From Lineus longissimus (lineage: Eukaryota; Nemertea; Pilidiophora; Heteronemertea; Lineidae): a DNA stretch of 60,000 bases. Below, in pieces: positions 1 to 11,046 of this stretch. Each line of letters opens with the position of its first letter. Position 1 is the stretch's first letter. The position numbers and the translations under genes are program-made. The stretch lies in contig NC_088308.1 in assembly GCF_910592395.1 (NCBI RefSeq), positions 17,253,501 to 17,313,500 on the forward strand. Direction: 5' to 3'. The notes beneath the pieces are model-generated. The model was not told the DNA's origin and searched no databases. It was given only the letters and a program-made list of their open reading frames with translations.

Positions 1-3000
1 CCTGATAAGAAGAAATCCATTGTTTCAAATTCTATCCTTGCAGTTTTAGGTCCTCAGGTACATCCAATTTTAAGAACAGTCCATCTCAAATTGTCAGTTG
101 TCGACTTCGACAAATGTTTTGGTTTGACGCCAGCGATTTGCAGCAGAGCAAGTCTGAAGCAAGTGTGTCACATGAAATAGTACGCCTTGATATTTATACA
201 ACATGAGGAATTTTAAGAGGTTCGGTTTACTACTAAGGCAGAAAAAGCCAATCTGCTCAGCAAGTGGTAGTGTTAACGAGAGCTAAAAATAACCACCAAG
301 TCTCCGAGTGGTGCGTGAGGCCCGAGTCATTTGGGTCCAAATGATGCCAAGCACAGCGTAAAGTATCTCTCACTTTCATGAAGGTCCTCGCAGTCTAATC
401 TTCACGGATAAACTGCAGCAGAAAATTCTCAACAAACTGATTGGCAACTGAGCCTTTTGCCTTATTTAGACCTGCAACTTGCGCTGGCTTTCGGCAGAGG
501 CGGAAACACTTGCTGAGTATAATCCACTGCTGTGTGGTTGCCACCTTTCTACAGTGTTTCTTACTCATTTCCTGCAGCGGAAAAACACACCCCACGGTTT
601 TTATTTGTAAATGAAAGCTAAAGTGAAAACAAACTGTCAATATGAACTGGTAATAGTATACGTGATAAGACGTACGTCTGCGAGTTACCGCTCATGATTC
701 GATCACCAATCAATGAAGTTCTTATTCGAAGCAAGATGGCCGCAAATATACAAAGCCACCGATGTTTTTTCCTCACGCTATGATTATAAACAAATCTGAT
801 TGATAGTGTTTTTCAATGAAGCGTTAAGTAAGGTATCACACTTAAGGTAGCTCCAAGGTGGTTAAAGCCAATCACACACTTGCACAGGTGTTTTGGAAAG
901 AGAAATTTAAGGGAGATATTTGTATAATGCCAAGATCAATAGTATCAGATGAACTACTTAAAAGACAGAACTTTCCTCGCAGAGAGGGACAGGACTTTTC
1001 CAGAATGTTCTCAGCTTCCTCTGACGAGGTGCACAGGGCTTTTGGGTATTTCCTCAGCTTCCTTTATAGAAGATTGGGAAGACCCTCTCCCTACTCCCCG
1101 ATATTAAGCAACTTCGGCAGAATTCTGTAGTAACTGCACTATAGGGGCGGATAGAGAGATTGATCTTAGCAGGTGATTCGTTTTCAGTTTTCAGTTCATA
1201 CGCTAGTAGCTTCTTTTCTCTCGACTGTGATTTTAATTAGTTAAAGCAGAAGGGGCGGTGATTAATTAACAGTCAGGCTTTGTTCAACTGGAAGCAAGAA
1301 TAATCTTGTCAAGCTTAGATCACAAGTGTATCACAATGTTTTCCTAATAGGTGACGCCAAAGTATATTTCTTGTAATGTATAGTATAATAGTTTAAAAAC
1401 GGTTCTTCCACTCTCCCATCATTTAAAATGGCTTCGACAATAGACTCAACAAAGCCATAAATTTTTATTCCACATCAGTCATATTTCAAACAGTAAAGAT
1501 TTCATCGCAAAGAGAAACATGAGCAGGACAAAGATATAGATATGGAATCTAGAGTGACTGAAAGGCATTTGTACTCTGCCAGGAGGTCACTGTCTCCATG
1601 ATCCAGTACAGCAGGATGTTGCCCAGTGTCTTGATCGACGGAGTCACTATCAAACGAACCCGAGGTAACTTGGTTCGTTGTTTGATGTTGCCGACTGGTG
1701 GCTCTTCAAAGATGTCCAGATGCTCGTTTTTATTTGAATTAACAAACCTGTTTTGGAAAAACCGGGCCCTGGCCTGGGAACTTTACCTAAAAGTTCGTCA
1801 TGGACTCTAAAAATCCCATTCAGCCAGTGAAGCTTTGATCTTCCCAACTGCACCTGGTAGTTCAGGCTATCAACGTGAACTCGCAAATCAGGCCTGCAAC
1901 CTATTCTCTCAGAATCCCCAATAACAACCTGAACTGATCAGTCCTATTAAACCTGATAATGAACTGTGGGCAATTAGCATAACTTCCGAGTTTAGATGTA
2001 CAGACAAGGAAGTTTAGAAACTTCACAGGTTTGTAGAAGATTCCAGATACCAATTCATCAGGTGTGTAAACTATGCCTTCAGCAAACAACCATGGTGAGG
2101 TAACAAAAAGACTACAAAAACAACTCCAGCTCTATTTACAACAAAATATTTGAGAAGTTTTGGAAATTCTGACAATCAGAGAGAACACAAGAACAGAAGG
2201 GAAGCCAGTATACTTTCATCTAGAGTGCAATAAAGTTTTTCTCCAAATTAAGCCTTGTACATGTAGGCAGTCCTATGATCCTTTGATATAATTACCCCCC
2301 TCCCCAACTTTCTTCTCATCTGTTTCAAGTCACACACCATTTGTCTTCTCCGTTTCATCCTCCAATTCAATGTCGATTTAATGACTAAATGCAGTCTATG
2401 CCATGTCAATGGGGAGATCAAAAGGTATCAGGGAGCAATTACTCTGTTGCCAATACCAGCAGCCAGACGTAATCCTCCCAGACCTCAATCAGTATCAATG
2501 ATTAACTGTTTCATAATACTTTTGATTCCACAACTGCAAATGAATCAGAAAGTAAGCATATATCATATACAATTCTCAGAAATATGGCAATGTATTTCTG
2601 GGAACTATTTCAGCAGACCAGCGCTTAATTACGTGTTAATCTGTCTGGACTGTTGACACTCGGGGAAATGTATAAGTCGATCAAAATGTGCAACCCTGGA
2701 TTAATGACTCATTTACACTGAGACAGCATTCTGATAGCTAATCATCAACAGATCATAATCATTAGGGTGACTAAAGTTTGATACGGCCCTTTGACATGCT
2801 CGATAACACTTGTTGCTGCTGTGATAGCGGTCAAGAGGCTAACATTAGCATTGGCAATCTTTAAGCTTGCAACGGCTCCAGTTTAAGGACCAGCAACAAC
2901 TTTGAACGGCTTCATCATTCGCTGGCAATAGCCATCAAGGGGCTAACAGCAGCTTTGGCATGTATTTGTTGACCTTAGCAGCAGCAGTCAATTGGCTAAC

Positions 3001-3329
3001 AGTAGACGGTAGACAAAACTGGTGGAACACCCTACCTCCCATACTAACAGCAATCCTGAGCATGCCATATGTTTGATACCAACAGTAAGCTATTCGGGAG
3101 ACCCTCAGACAATTGGTCAATCAATGCCTCCTCATCAACTCTCCGATAACCCGATGCGAGTCTTAGCTTTAAACTCCCTGGACATGTTCCAAGGGACTTG
3201 AGACATCCAATAAGAGTCACTCCACACCCAGGCAAACTTAATAATGTAGGGCTGTATCTTTCAAGAAGAGAACGCCACACTGATTGGTGCGAAGAAAAGA
3301 GGCTTCAAAAAGGATAGCTGGAAAATTTG
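1..3329. other. Gene-free stretch, nothing recognised
   Basis: I see no exon with both a coherent peptide and splice sites on either strand. Open frames here are short and overlap each other in opposite frames, as expected by chance. Around 2810-3010 the phrase 'ggctaacagcagc' recurs in degenerate form, suggesting a decayed local repeat. If the immunoglobulin gene of 7106-11046 continues leftwards on the minus strand, this is probably one of its introns, but I could not find an EGF, frizzled or second Ig exon here. Confidence 0.5.
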
Positions 3330-3862
3330 GAGGAAATCTGATGGTAAGCATAAGACTTCAGTAAAAGAAGAACTGAAGCATTTCCTAGGAAATCTGATGG
3401 TAAGCATTAGGCTTCAATAAAAGAAGAACTGAAGAATTTTCTAGGAAATCTGATGGTAAGCATTAGGCTTCAGTAAAAGAAGAACTGAAAAATTTGTCAT
3501 AGGAAATCTGATGGTAAGCATTAGGCTTTAATAATAGAAGAACTGAAACATTTGTCCTAGGAAATCTGATGGTAAGCATTATGCTTCAGTAAAAGAAGAA
3601 CTGAAGAGTTTTTAGGAAATCTGATGGTAAGCATTAGGCTTCAATCAAAAAAGAACTGAAGAATTTTCTAGGAAATCTGATGGTAAGCATTAGGCTTCAA
3701 TAAAAGAAGAACTGAAGAATTTTCTAGGAAATCTGATGGTAAGCATTAGGCTTCAATAAAAGTAGAACTGAAGAATTTTCTAGGATATCTGATGGTAAGC
3801 ATTAGGCTTCAGTAAAAGCAGAACTGGAAAATTTCAAGGAAATCCTGTGGTAAAAATTGTGA
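3330..3862 (+). repeat. 56-bp minisatellite, about 9.5 copies
   Basis: The phrase 'ggaaatctgatggtaagca' or a close variant starts at 3332, 3388, 3444, 3502, 3560, 3615, 3671, 3727 and 3783, with a decayed copy at 3838. The spacing is 55-58 bp. Most units have only a few substitutions or 1-2 bp indels, mainly in the A/T-rich spacer. Each unit reads as a splice-acceptor-like 'attttctag', about 11 bases, then a donor-like 'ggtaagca'. The repeat ends just before the Harbinger relic. Confidence 0.95.
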
Positions 3863-4434
3863 ATGAAATCAGAACAATTATAGGTAGTGCGATGATTATT
3901 GTTGGTCAACTGCCAAATGTTCATTAAGCTAAACTGGGAAATGGGATAGTTGAACGGGGAATTGAAACTTCATTACACAGGAAAATATAGTTAAGTTATG
4001 AGTAGTCGCCGTGTAGTCTGCTGGCTCGGGGCAAATAGAATTCCGTTCGGACTCCTGGCCTCATTATGGCCAAGCGGTACTCAGATGAAATGGAAGTGGA
4101 GGAGTTAATGAGATGTGGTTTCATAACTGAAACTAGCACCATCAAATCTAAGTTTAGCATAAGTATTAGTATGTCTTCTAGCTGCATTGAAATATTCCAT
4201 CTATGATATACGGGGATAATCCAAATATATAAGTGGCTTACTGCAATGTAATGTACATCATTACAGATTTTCACTTTCCATGTGGTGGATTAGTTTGATT
4301 AAAGGAAGTTCTAATTTGGAAATGCTGACAAAATGGGATATGAACATCCATCAGGATGGACATGAGAACAATAAGAAAACACAGGTTTTGATTTAAAGTG
4401 TTATTCTTATCGTATTTGTAGCTTTCTATTACAG

Positions 4435-5034
4435 TGAAAGTCATGTTTCTCAAAACCTTTCTGATGATGAGGACAATGAGGTTGAAGAAGACTTCGGTGA
4501 CTTAGACATGACGCAGGTTGATTTTCAGCCATTATTCAAGCCCTCTAGTACATCAACAGGGTAAGAGACACCAACATAGCATTCCTGATTTGAGGAGTTT
4601 CTTCCTTTCAGGAAATGCTCTGCCGTCTGGAATGTGGACACGTCCCCCATATGCATTTTACCAGTATTCAGCGTTCTTACAATTACAATGTCATTTGCAT
4701 TGCCCACGTTTTCTTGTTTACTTTCAGACAACTCAATAAACCAGCAACTGATCGGAGCAAGCAGTCATCTTCATCAGCAGTCCCTTCTCAACTAATGCCA
4801 ATAAAACCTCTACGTCTGCAGCCTGCCGTCGCTGCTCCACGTCTAAAGCCAGCCGTCGCCGCTCTACGTCCGCAGCAACCTGTGACAATTCCTCGTCGAC
4901 AGCAACCTGCGACAGCCCCACGTCCACAGACAACTCCGGCAGAGCAGAAGATGACTGAAGCATTGTCTTACCTGAAAGATGAACACCAAGCAAAGATGGA
5001 ATTGATCGAACTGCAGAAACAGGCAGCAATATGA
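4435..5034 (+). CDS. Harbinger Myb/SANT-like accessory protein, C-terminal exons (5' part missing)
   Basis: Two exons join in phase. Exon 4435-4560 follows the acceptor 'tttctattacag' and ends at donor GTAAGA (4561). Exon 4728-5034 follows 'gtttactttcag' and stops at TGA 5032-5034. The intron is 167 bp. The first exon encodes an acidic stretch (SDDEDNEVEEDFGDLD). The second encodes a Pro/Gln/Ala-rich linker with degenerate LRPQQPV-type repeats, then an amphipathic tail, EQKMTEALSYLKDEHQAKME. PIF/Harbinger elements encode, beside the transposase, a Myb/SANT-like DNA-binding protein that helps bring the transposase to the nucleus and to element ends. The tail and the neighbouring HARBI1 relic suggest this is that partner. 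The N-terminal Myb domain was not found upstream, so the copy is probably incomplete. AATAAA at 5113-5118 could be its poly(A) signal. The frame is intact across both exons, unlike the transposase. Confidence 0.55.
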
Positions 5035-5743
5035 AAATGAAAGGCCTAAGACGTGAAAACAGAATTCCACAAAGAAAAGCTGAAGCAAAAGTGTATTGAT
5101 CTCTAAATTCGGAATAAAATGGAGATAAAACGGAAATGTTTTTCTTTCATTCTTTTCACTTACTCATTAAAATGCTGCCTGATGAACCTCTGTCGAAATA
5201 AGCTGCCTCTCACATCGGTCTCAACTGCGTGGACGAGTTGATCTGGTTTTTCAATATCACATCGAACAAGGTCTGCCTGACAGGTTCTGGCAAAGGATCA
5301 TTTCTTCATTTGGTAAAATTATGTAAGCAGGCAGTTGCATCTACAATGGTAATATTGTGATCCAAATGCAAATTAAAGTCAGGAGTATGAATTTCACTGT
5401 GCAGCAAGTGAATTCATGCAGTACCATATCGTGTTAAACCTTCCTACCTTAGTGCATACCAGCGCCAACTATCATGTCAGGGGTGCGGGCCTAGGATGGT
5501 ACGTACTTTCAACCAGAGTTCAGGTTGCATAAAGTACGGATCTTTAACAAGCAAACGGCAAATGATGCAAAAACTTCTCATCGCCTTGCATGAGGTGGTA
5601 ATCATGCATGCTGATTTTCAGGATGGCATGTTTAATCTCAAATAACGTTTTACAGAATGTCACGTTCGGAAGTTGATCACAAGGCCATGAACCTGAATAG
5701 TGGCCGGTAGGCCTACTAACTGTATGCATACTCACTGAACATC

Positions 5744-6407
5744 TCAGATGAATTCCCTTTGAAATGCATGCAGTGGAAACCTCTTCTTCCAAACTCCGAA
5801 TGCTCTTTGAATCACCCCCCTGGAGCATTGTTGTAGCGATTCTCAGCTGGCATCCTTGGGTTGCGAACTGGAGCTGGCATAAGTGTGCGGCATGTGTAAG
5901 CGGGATCACCAGGCAAAATGCCTTGATATTCGTGTGCCAGGAATTTTCTGAAGATTTGCGATTCCTCAAAGATACGGGAGTCTTGCGCTGAACCATACCA
6001 TCTCGCAACAACATTGGTGAAGAGGGACTCGTGGTCAGTTAAAAACTGACAGTTGATACTGTAATATCCTTTCCTGCACATGAAGCGAAGAGCGTAGTTT
6101 CCACCAGGATTCACAATAGCAATGTGAGAACCATCTATACAACCCACTACTTCGGGAAATGGCGCAATATCGTAGAAGTCCTCAGCAGCATTCTGCCTTT
6201 CTTGAGCTGTTTCCGGAAAATGAATGAATAGCCTCTTCTGTGCGCAAATTGCAGCAGAAACACGATGAATGACACGGCATGCCGTCGCTTGGGAAACGCC
6301 ATACATGTTGCCGATGTCAAGTTGGAATGACGCTCTTGCATAAAATCGCAACGTAATACCGACAACTGCTCCAACGGAGTGAGAGCCTGATTTCTGTCTG
6401 TAGCAGA
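5744..6407 (-). pseudogene. HARBI1-like: HARBI1-type PIF/Harbinger transposase relic, frameshifted
   Basis: Read on the minus strand, this is a DDE transposase of the PIF/Harbinger superfamily, which cuts and pastes the element at short TA-rich targets. In order, I see TDRNQALTPLEQLSV, a helix-turn-helix-like part (MYGVSQATACRVIHRV), the first catalytic Asp in VVGCIDGSHIAI (near 6133), the second in ARWYGSAQDSRIF, the block RNPRMPAENRYNNA, and finally IQRAFGVWKKRF. It is dead in three ways. A one-base loss near 6357 separates the N-terminal block from the main frame. A second frameshift lies in the run of six C at 5815-5820. A stop follows at 5744-5746, before the usual C-terminal helices. 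The third catalytic Glu, normally in an IERxFG motif, reads Gln here. An in-frame TAG at 6408-6410 resembles a splice acceptor, so an upstream exon may have existed. It faces the Myb-like partner gene tail to tail. Confidence 0.9.
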
Positions 6408-6989
6408 CTACAAGTCAGCTGTTTAAAGATCCACTTCTCGGTCAGCGTTTTTTTGGAACCAACTCAGTGTAGAAATCCTCACACATCACTCATTTTCACA
6501 CCAAACTTTTTTATCAGCATACGCTCTTCTCACTCACAAATTGATCGAGGACTTTTGCGAAAAACTTTCCGCCAAAAACATTTTGCACACAGACCATTAA
6601 TGACAAATCACATACTCACACAGTTTCACGAACCATTCTAAATATCGAACTCTTACCCAAAAATGAGCACGTAGACGATTGTTACTATTCAACATGTTCA
6701 ATTTGGAAAGACAATTCCGATGGTTTGGCAGCACCAAACTATCTGATGGTCATGGCATGTTTGTTTTGATAGTAATTAATGAAGCGGTCTTAGATCTAGC
6801 TGTGAAACAAGAGTCAACTTCTCCTCTTCAGCTTCCAATGCAAGGCAAGCATTTGACGTCCAATTAATTGCTTTTGGCTGGTGCGACGTAAACAATTAAT
6901 TAAATACCATGCACTATGACCACATCAACATCATGTGAAATGCACATCTTCATCATTTTCAAGCAGACGTTCGAATGAGGTCATTTGTT

Positions 6990-7090
6990 GAAAATGGAAA
7001 ATCTAAATTCACATGGAAAAAAACTTTCATGGAGATGGAAATATTCATCCAATGGAAATTGGAAAATATTTCATGGAAGTGGAAAGATAT
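6990..7090 (+). repeat. TGGAAA-rich simple sequence
   Basis: 'ggaaa' or 'tggaaa' recurs about eight times in 100 bp, irregularly spaced with 'catgga' and 'ttcat' words. This is low-complexity sequence just downstream (in transcription order) of the second Ig exon. Confidence 0.6.
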
Positions 7091-7105
7091 AAAATATAAA
7101 CATAC

Positions 7106-7215
7106 CTGCTAAAAACATTTCTTCTCGTGTTAATTGTAGTGCATTCCTAGCTATGCATGCATAGTTCCCCGCATCTCGTATCCGTAACTTTTTTATTCGC
7201 ACTGTTGAGCCTCGC
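7106..7215 (-). CDS. Immunoglobulin I-set domain, C-terminal half exon
   Basis: On the minus strand, acceptor 'cttttttgcag' precedes the exon and donor 'gtatgt' follows it. The 110-bp exon takes one base from the preceding exon, encodes 36 full codons, and ends with one base (phase 2 in, phase 1 out). The peptide contains STVRIKKLRIRDAGNYACIA. This is the E-F-G strand signature of an Ig fold: L-x-I, then D-A-G-x-Y-x-C with the second disulfide cysteine. Spliced to 10884-11046 it completes one Ig domain with no stop or frameshift. The next exon should begin in phase 1; I did not find it between 1 and 7105. The RIKKLRIRDAG phrasing is reminiscent of neuregulin-type and ROR-type Ig domains, but other secreted or receptor Ig proteins fit equally well. 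The Harbinger relic lies 0.7 kb beyond it. Confidence 0.85.
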
Positions 7216-8954
7216 CTGCAAAAAAGAAACGTGTTTCAAAATTAGTATGGGATTATGAAACTAACGTCCATAGTATCAAGCAACTCAAAGAAACAAACCT
7301 ATTCTTAAAACCTCAAAATTGAATAAGATTTCATTAAAGTATGATAAGTGATTTGACAGTTAAAGGGACAACTTGGGCCTTGGATTAACCTAGCCATGAG
7401 GATAATGTGCCAACTTGACACCATGCGCCGCCACTTGTAGTATGCCGTTCTGATAATGATTTTCACCAGTGTTGGAGGGCAGTTTGGGTGTCTGCCTTGC
7501 GAATTTCAGGCAGGCTAAGGTTACACCCCGTTCTACTGCATTCTTTATTGCAGTTCATAGAGTTTTCATTAATCCTGTTTGGAGAAGATGCGGTCCTGCT
7601 GGAAGCCATTTTTTACAAAACAACGACATATCTTGTGCCTAAGTTGGCCAGCTAAGGGTGGCACTGATAGAACTCTATCAATTTCCTGGCCAAAAACTTT
7701 TTTGAAAGAAAATATTTGTTTGGCAACAATTTGATTTGAAAACGTTATCATCTTCAGAGATAATTTTAATTAGAATATCTCATTTGAATGAAAAAAGTAT
7801 CAACTTTCAATGTTTGGATAAATAACATGATGAAATCCAGACTTCAATTTTTTCTTCATAAGATTGATTCAGTGATTAATATTGCTTGGATAAAATCGGC
7901 TGACGTTGATGAATTTCAAAGCATCATTCCCTTTATTATTAGCACCATTAGCTGTACAGGGTGTTCACAAAAGATGCTATTGCAAAGGAAGCCAATATTC
8001 ACTGAAAAAGAGGACATCATATTCCTGCTTCACATCAAACAGTTCAAGATGTTACACAAGCCTGTATCCCACAACCAAAAACAAAAACTGAATTGATTTT
8101 AAACGGCCAAGCCAATAATAAAATTCCGGAAAACATTCTTAGACTGCATGTCAACAATGAAACTGTTAGAAAAGATCAGCAAACTCCTATAAATGTCGAG
8201 CATGGCAGAACCATACCAATTAAGTGCAACACAGTTGAGAAACGTGGCCATTTTTCATTAGTCTGCGTTCTTCATTGATTACATGTCAGAGAGCATGTCC
8301 AAGTGATCACCACTTGGGCCACTCATCTCTGTTTGAATGAGACTGCCATCACATACCATCGCGAGGAAATCATTAACACACAGCGTACAGTCTTATATGA
8401 GGCATGATCGCACCGGATCGACGCAAAGACGGGATGGGAAGAAGTGTCGACATGGCAAGGACTGAATAAATTCAAATGCTAATGAAAATGTAAGCAATAG
8501 CACTTTTAGTAGAGTACAACAGTCCTGTCTCAAAGTGGTCTATATTCACTCTCCGGCCTGATCCAAAAACCTATCTGGAGAAAGTAAGGAGCCTACACTT
8601 TGGTCTATTTTATTGATCTTAGTTATGGCAAACCCTTGCTTTGTTCTGAGCCCTGAATTGTCTCTGCCCATGCAGTATTTAGATTTACATGTATTTTCAA
8701 ACATAATATCATTAAAAAAACATTGATTGATAAAAATTTTGCATCAAGTTGTGGCTCTTCAGAAGTGGCAATTCAGAGTTTCAGTTCTAAAATATAAACA
8801 TAGGTGGCATTGGCCACAACCCAACTTGTTCACCTGCGGAACTTTTTTTCAACGGTTTTTCCTCCAAGCCCCAACGAACCGCGAAAGATAAAAATGCCTA
8901 TTCATTCATTTCACCTGTAACACTGAAATGAAACTGGGGTAGTTAAAAAGCATG

Positions 8955-9020
8955 CCTCAATTAATTTGGAAGACTAGCAAAAAAGCTTATATACCTCAAT
9001 TAATTTGGATGACTAGCAAA
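8955..9020 (+). repeat. 38-bp tandem doublet
   Basis: 'cctcaattaatttgga' followed by 'gactagcaaaa' occurs at 8955 and again at 8993, with a single substitution in the shared core. Confidence 0.8.
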
Positions 9021-10209
9021 AGTTACTGTCCGACCCTGGGAGTAAATGAGTTGAAAATGACACCTATTTGCAAATCTGTTTCAAGAGGATGAGCAATGAA
9101 AAAGGGATGCTTGTCGCTTTCTTTTCATTCTTTCAACCTCTGCAGGTGGAAATGATTGTTATCAACATACAATCAAGCTTCAAGCACTTTTTTAATCCGC
9201 TTAGTAGTAGGCCAGTATTGTCATTGATTCACTGAAGGAACACTCTCATATTACTTCATTTCTAAATCATTAACCAATAAAAAGTCAAAATACTCTATCT
9301 AAAACAAACAGTTTCTGTGAGGTACCAGTTGTCTTGTAACTTGTTTTTGTACATGACTAGTGGAATTGCCAAGACATACTCTACCATAATGATTGATAAC
9401 ATCTACATTCAATTTTGATATTAAAAGAAAAAGTTTAAAAATCTACCACAGTTATAATTTACCGTTTATCTACAAGATTGAGACAAGGACAATGTCAGCC
9501 TCCTCACATATCACCCTTCACCTCACAAACATGATTATGACAGTGGCTACAGATTTTAGCGCAACTGAATGATATTAAAAGAGGATGGTTATGGGTGCAT
9601 GATGCATGTACAATCCCATGCAACAAGTGGATGGATGGTCAGAGGCAAAGCTTGCCTGATGGTTGCATGTTGGGCCTACAGCCCCATCTGTCAGCAGGAT
9701 GAAAGCTTGGACAATGTTGGATCGAAAAGGTTCATGAAGGCAAAATGGCTTGGTTGTCAACTCTCAAACTTAATCACCAGTTTGCATGCTGAGATCGCAA
9801 TCAATATTTTGACAGTGGCTTCTTTGTCAACCCAAATCTGCCAACAGTGGTGCTCACTGTTTTCGAGTAATCTCTTGAAAGTGCCACAAGAAACTGGAGA
9901 AATTCAAAATCCTTCAACCCCAATACAAGCACAGTGCTGGAAATAGACATAAGTGTGTAACATACTCTTTTGAGTCTGATTTTAGGACTTTTTACAAATG
10001 GAACCGGATGAATTGAAAGCAAAGCAGCTACCATGTCACGCCGACTTACCCTTCTGTCAATATTTCAACATGGTCATCAACCTTTTCACTGAGTGGTTTA
10101 AGAAGAGAGGAGACAATGAGAGACAAGGGAAGGGAGATAGAGATGAGAGAATGTCCTTAAAAGAAAAACACTTGACTAGTGGCACTACAGCACCCTATAG
10201 TTACATTCT

Positions 10210-10415
10210 GGGCCCTCTCTATGCTCAACTATGGGCCAATTTTCAACCATTGTCAACTTCGGGCCCTGCCTATGCTCAACTATGGGCCAATGTTAAACCA
10301 TTGTCAACTTTGGGCCCTGCCTATGCTCAACTATGGGCCAATTTTCAACAATTGTCAACTTTGGGCCCTGCCTATGTGATCAACTATGAGACAATCTAAA
10401 CCACTCTAAACTTTG
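10210..10415 (+). repeat. 51-bp minisatellite, about 3.5 copies
   Basis: Units start with 'gggccct' at 10210, 10261, 10312 and 10363, exactly 51 bp apart. Each runs through 'atgctcaactatgggcca' and 'attgtcaact'. The fourth unit decays after about 15 bp. Because 51 is divisible by three, plus-strand frames stay open through the array (AYAQLWANFQPLST-like units). That is a consequence of the period and not by itself evidence of a protein. Confidence 0.95.
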
Positions 10416-10699
10416 AATAACACCTTTTGTTATCTAACAACCCCTCAGTTTTAAGCTAACTCTGAATGAAATATAATGTCAAGCAAATGAGAACCAAACT
10501 TTAGTTTTAGTTTTAGAGCTAAGCAGTTTCGTAAAAAGGAGCAGCTTTTTGTTGAAATTTAAATGTCTCAAATATCTTAACACATCAAGTCAGTTATAGA
10601 CTTTAATGCTGTGTTAATGGCGCTGCCTAAGGAAAGATCTTTTGCATTCCCTTTTTAAACCCTTGCCTAGGACAAGCGATCAGCTAGCTGAATATAGTC

Positions 10700-10785
10700 A
10701 AGGCAAAGGTCACAACAATAGGATGACCTTGACCTAACTGCCATCGAATGACCTTGACCTGACCTTGATAGGATGACCTCGTACT
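10700..10785 (+). promoter_or_regulatory. Cluster of TGACCTTGA (TCAAGGTCA) motifs, about 25-bp periodic
   Basis: TGACCTTGA occurs at 10724, 10749 and 10760, with TGACCT at 10774 and AGGTCA on the plus strand near 10707. TCAAGGTCA is the extended half-site bound by ERR/SF-1-type monomeric nuclear receptors. The 25-bp spacing (10724, 10749, 10774) and shared flanks ('ggatgacctt') show a short tandem repeat. It lies 100-180 bp inside the intron from the donor end of the 10884-11046 exon. Regulatory function is inference. Confidence 0.4.
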
Positions 10786-10883
10786 GTTTTAGCCGGGAAT
10801 GCAACTTCAATCAGGAAGGGGGAAAGCAACATAACTCATGATTTAATTAAGCAGAAAACCAGAAAAATGTAGTGACACCTTAC

Positions 10884-11046
10884 CTTGTATTTCTTATTAA
10901 AACACCTTTCCGCTTTTTTAGCACCTTCCCATTTTTGGCCCAGCTAATTAAAGGTTTAGGGTAACCTTTCACCCGGCACTTGATTCTGACACTTTCACCT
11001 TCCTCTATGATAATGTCCTCTATGGGCTTAATTTCTGGAGGCTTTG
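10884..11046 (-). CDS. Immunoglobulin I-set domain, N-terminal half exon
   Basis: On the minus strand the exon is preceded by acceptor 'ctctttgcag' and followed by donor 'gtaagg'. It begins with two bases completing a codon (phase 1 in), has 53 full codons, and ends with two bases (phase 2 out). The peptide starts KPPEIKPIEDIIIEEGESVR and continues IKCRVKGYPKPLISWAKNGK. This is a textbook Ig A'-B-C strand pattern: Pro-rich entry, E-G-E-S-V, the first disulfide Cys, eleven residues, then the core Trp. With 7106-7215 it forms one domain of about 90 residues. Phase-1 borders on both sides mark an exchangeable extracellular module. The upstream exon should end with a single base; none was identified to the right. 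The family is not settled: neuregulin/vein-like growth factors, ROR receptors and other small Ig proteins remain possible. Confidence 0.87.

Larger units (their letters stand above)
7216..10883 (-). other. Intron within the Ig domain (3,668 bp)
   Basis: The GT-AG intron lies between the two half-domain exons on the minus strand. A phase-2 intron in the middle of an I-set domain flanked by phase-1 borders is a common arrangement in animal Ig genes. It holds a 38-bp doublet (8955-9020), the 51-bp minisatellite (10210-10400), a cluster of TGACCTTGA motifs (10724-10780) and a short 'gttaaagggacaa' word at 7370. Open frames in it, including one of 125 codons at 9569-9946, have no splice signals or recognisable motifs. 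Confidence 0.8.

Noticed and set aside
4065-4208. Plus-strand ATG frame MAKRYSDEMEVEELMRCG as a first exon of the Harbinger partner gene
   Set aside because: No Myb/SANT residues and no clear donor; it cannot be joined to 4435 with confidence.
5544-5800. Extension of the minus-strand frame beyond the HARBI1 relic
   Set aside because: After the homopolymer frameshift the peptide no longer resembles the transposase C-terminus; probably chance.
9569-9946. 125-codon frame within the Ig-gene intron
   Set aside because: Antisense to the supported gene, no domain, no splice signals.
9998-10399. 133-codon frame with 17-residue repeats
   Set aside because: The repeats come from the 51-bp minisatellite whose period keeps frames open; no start or splice support.
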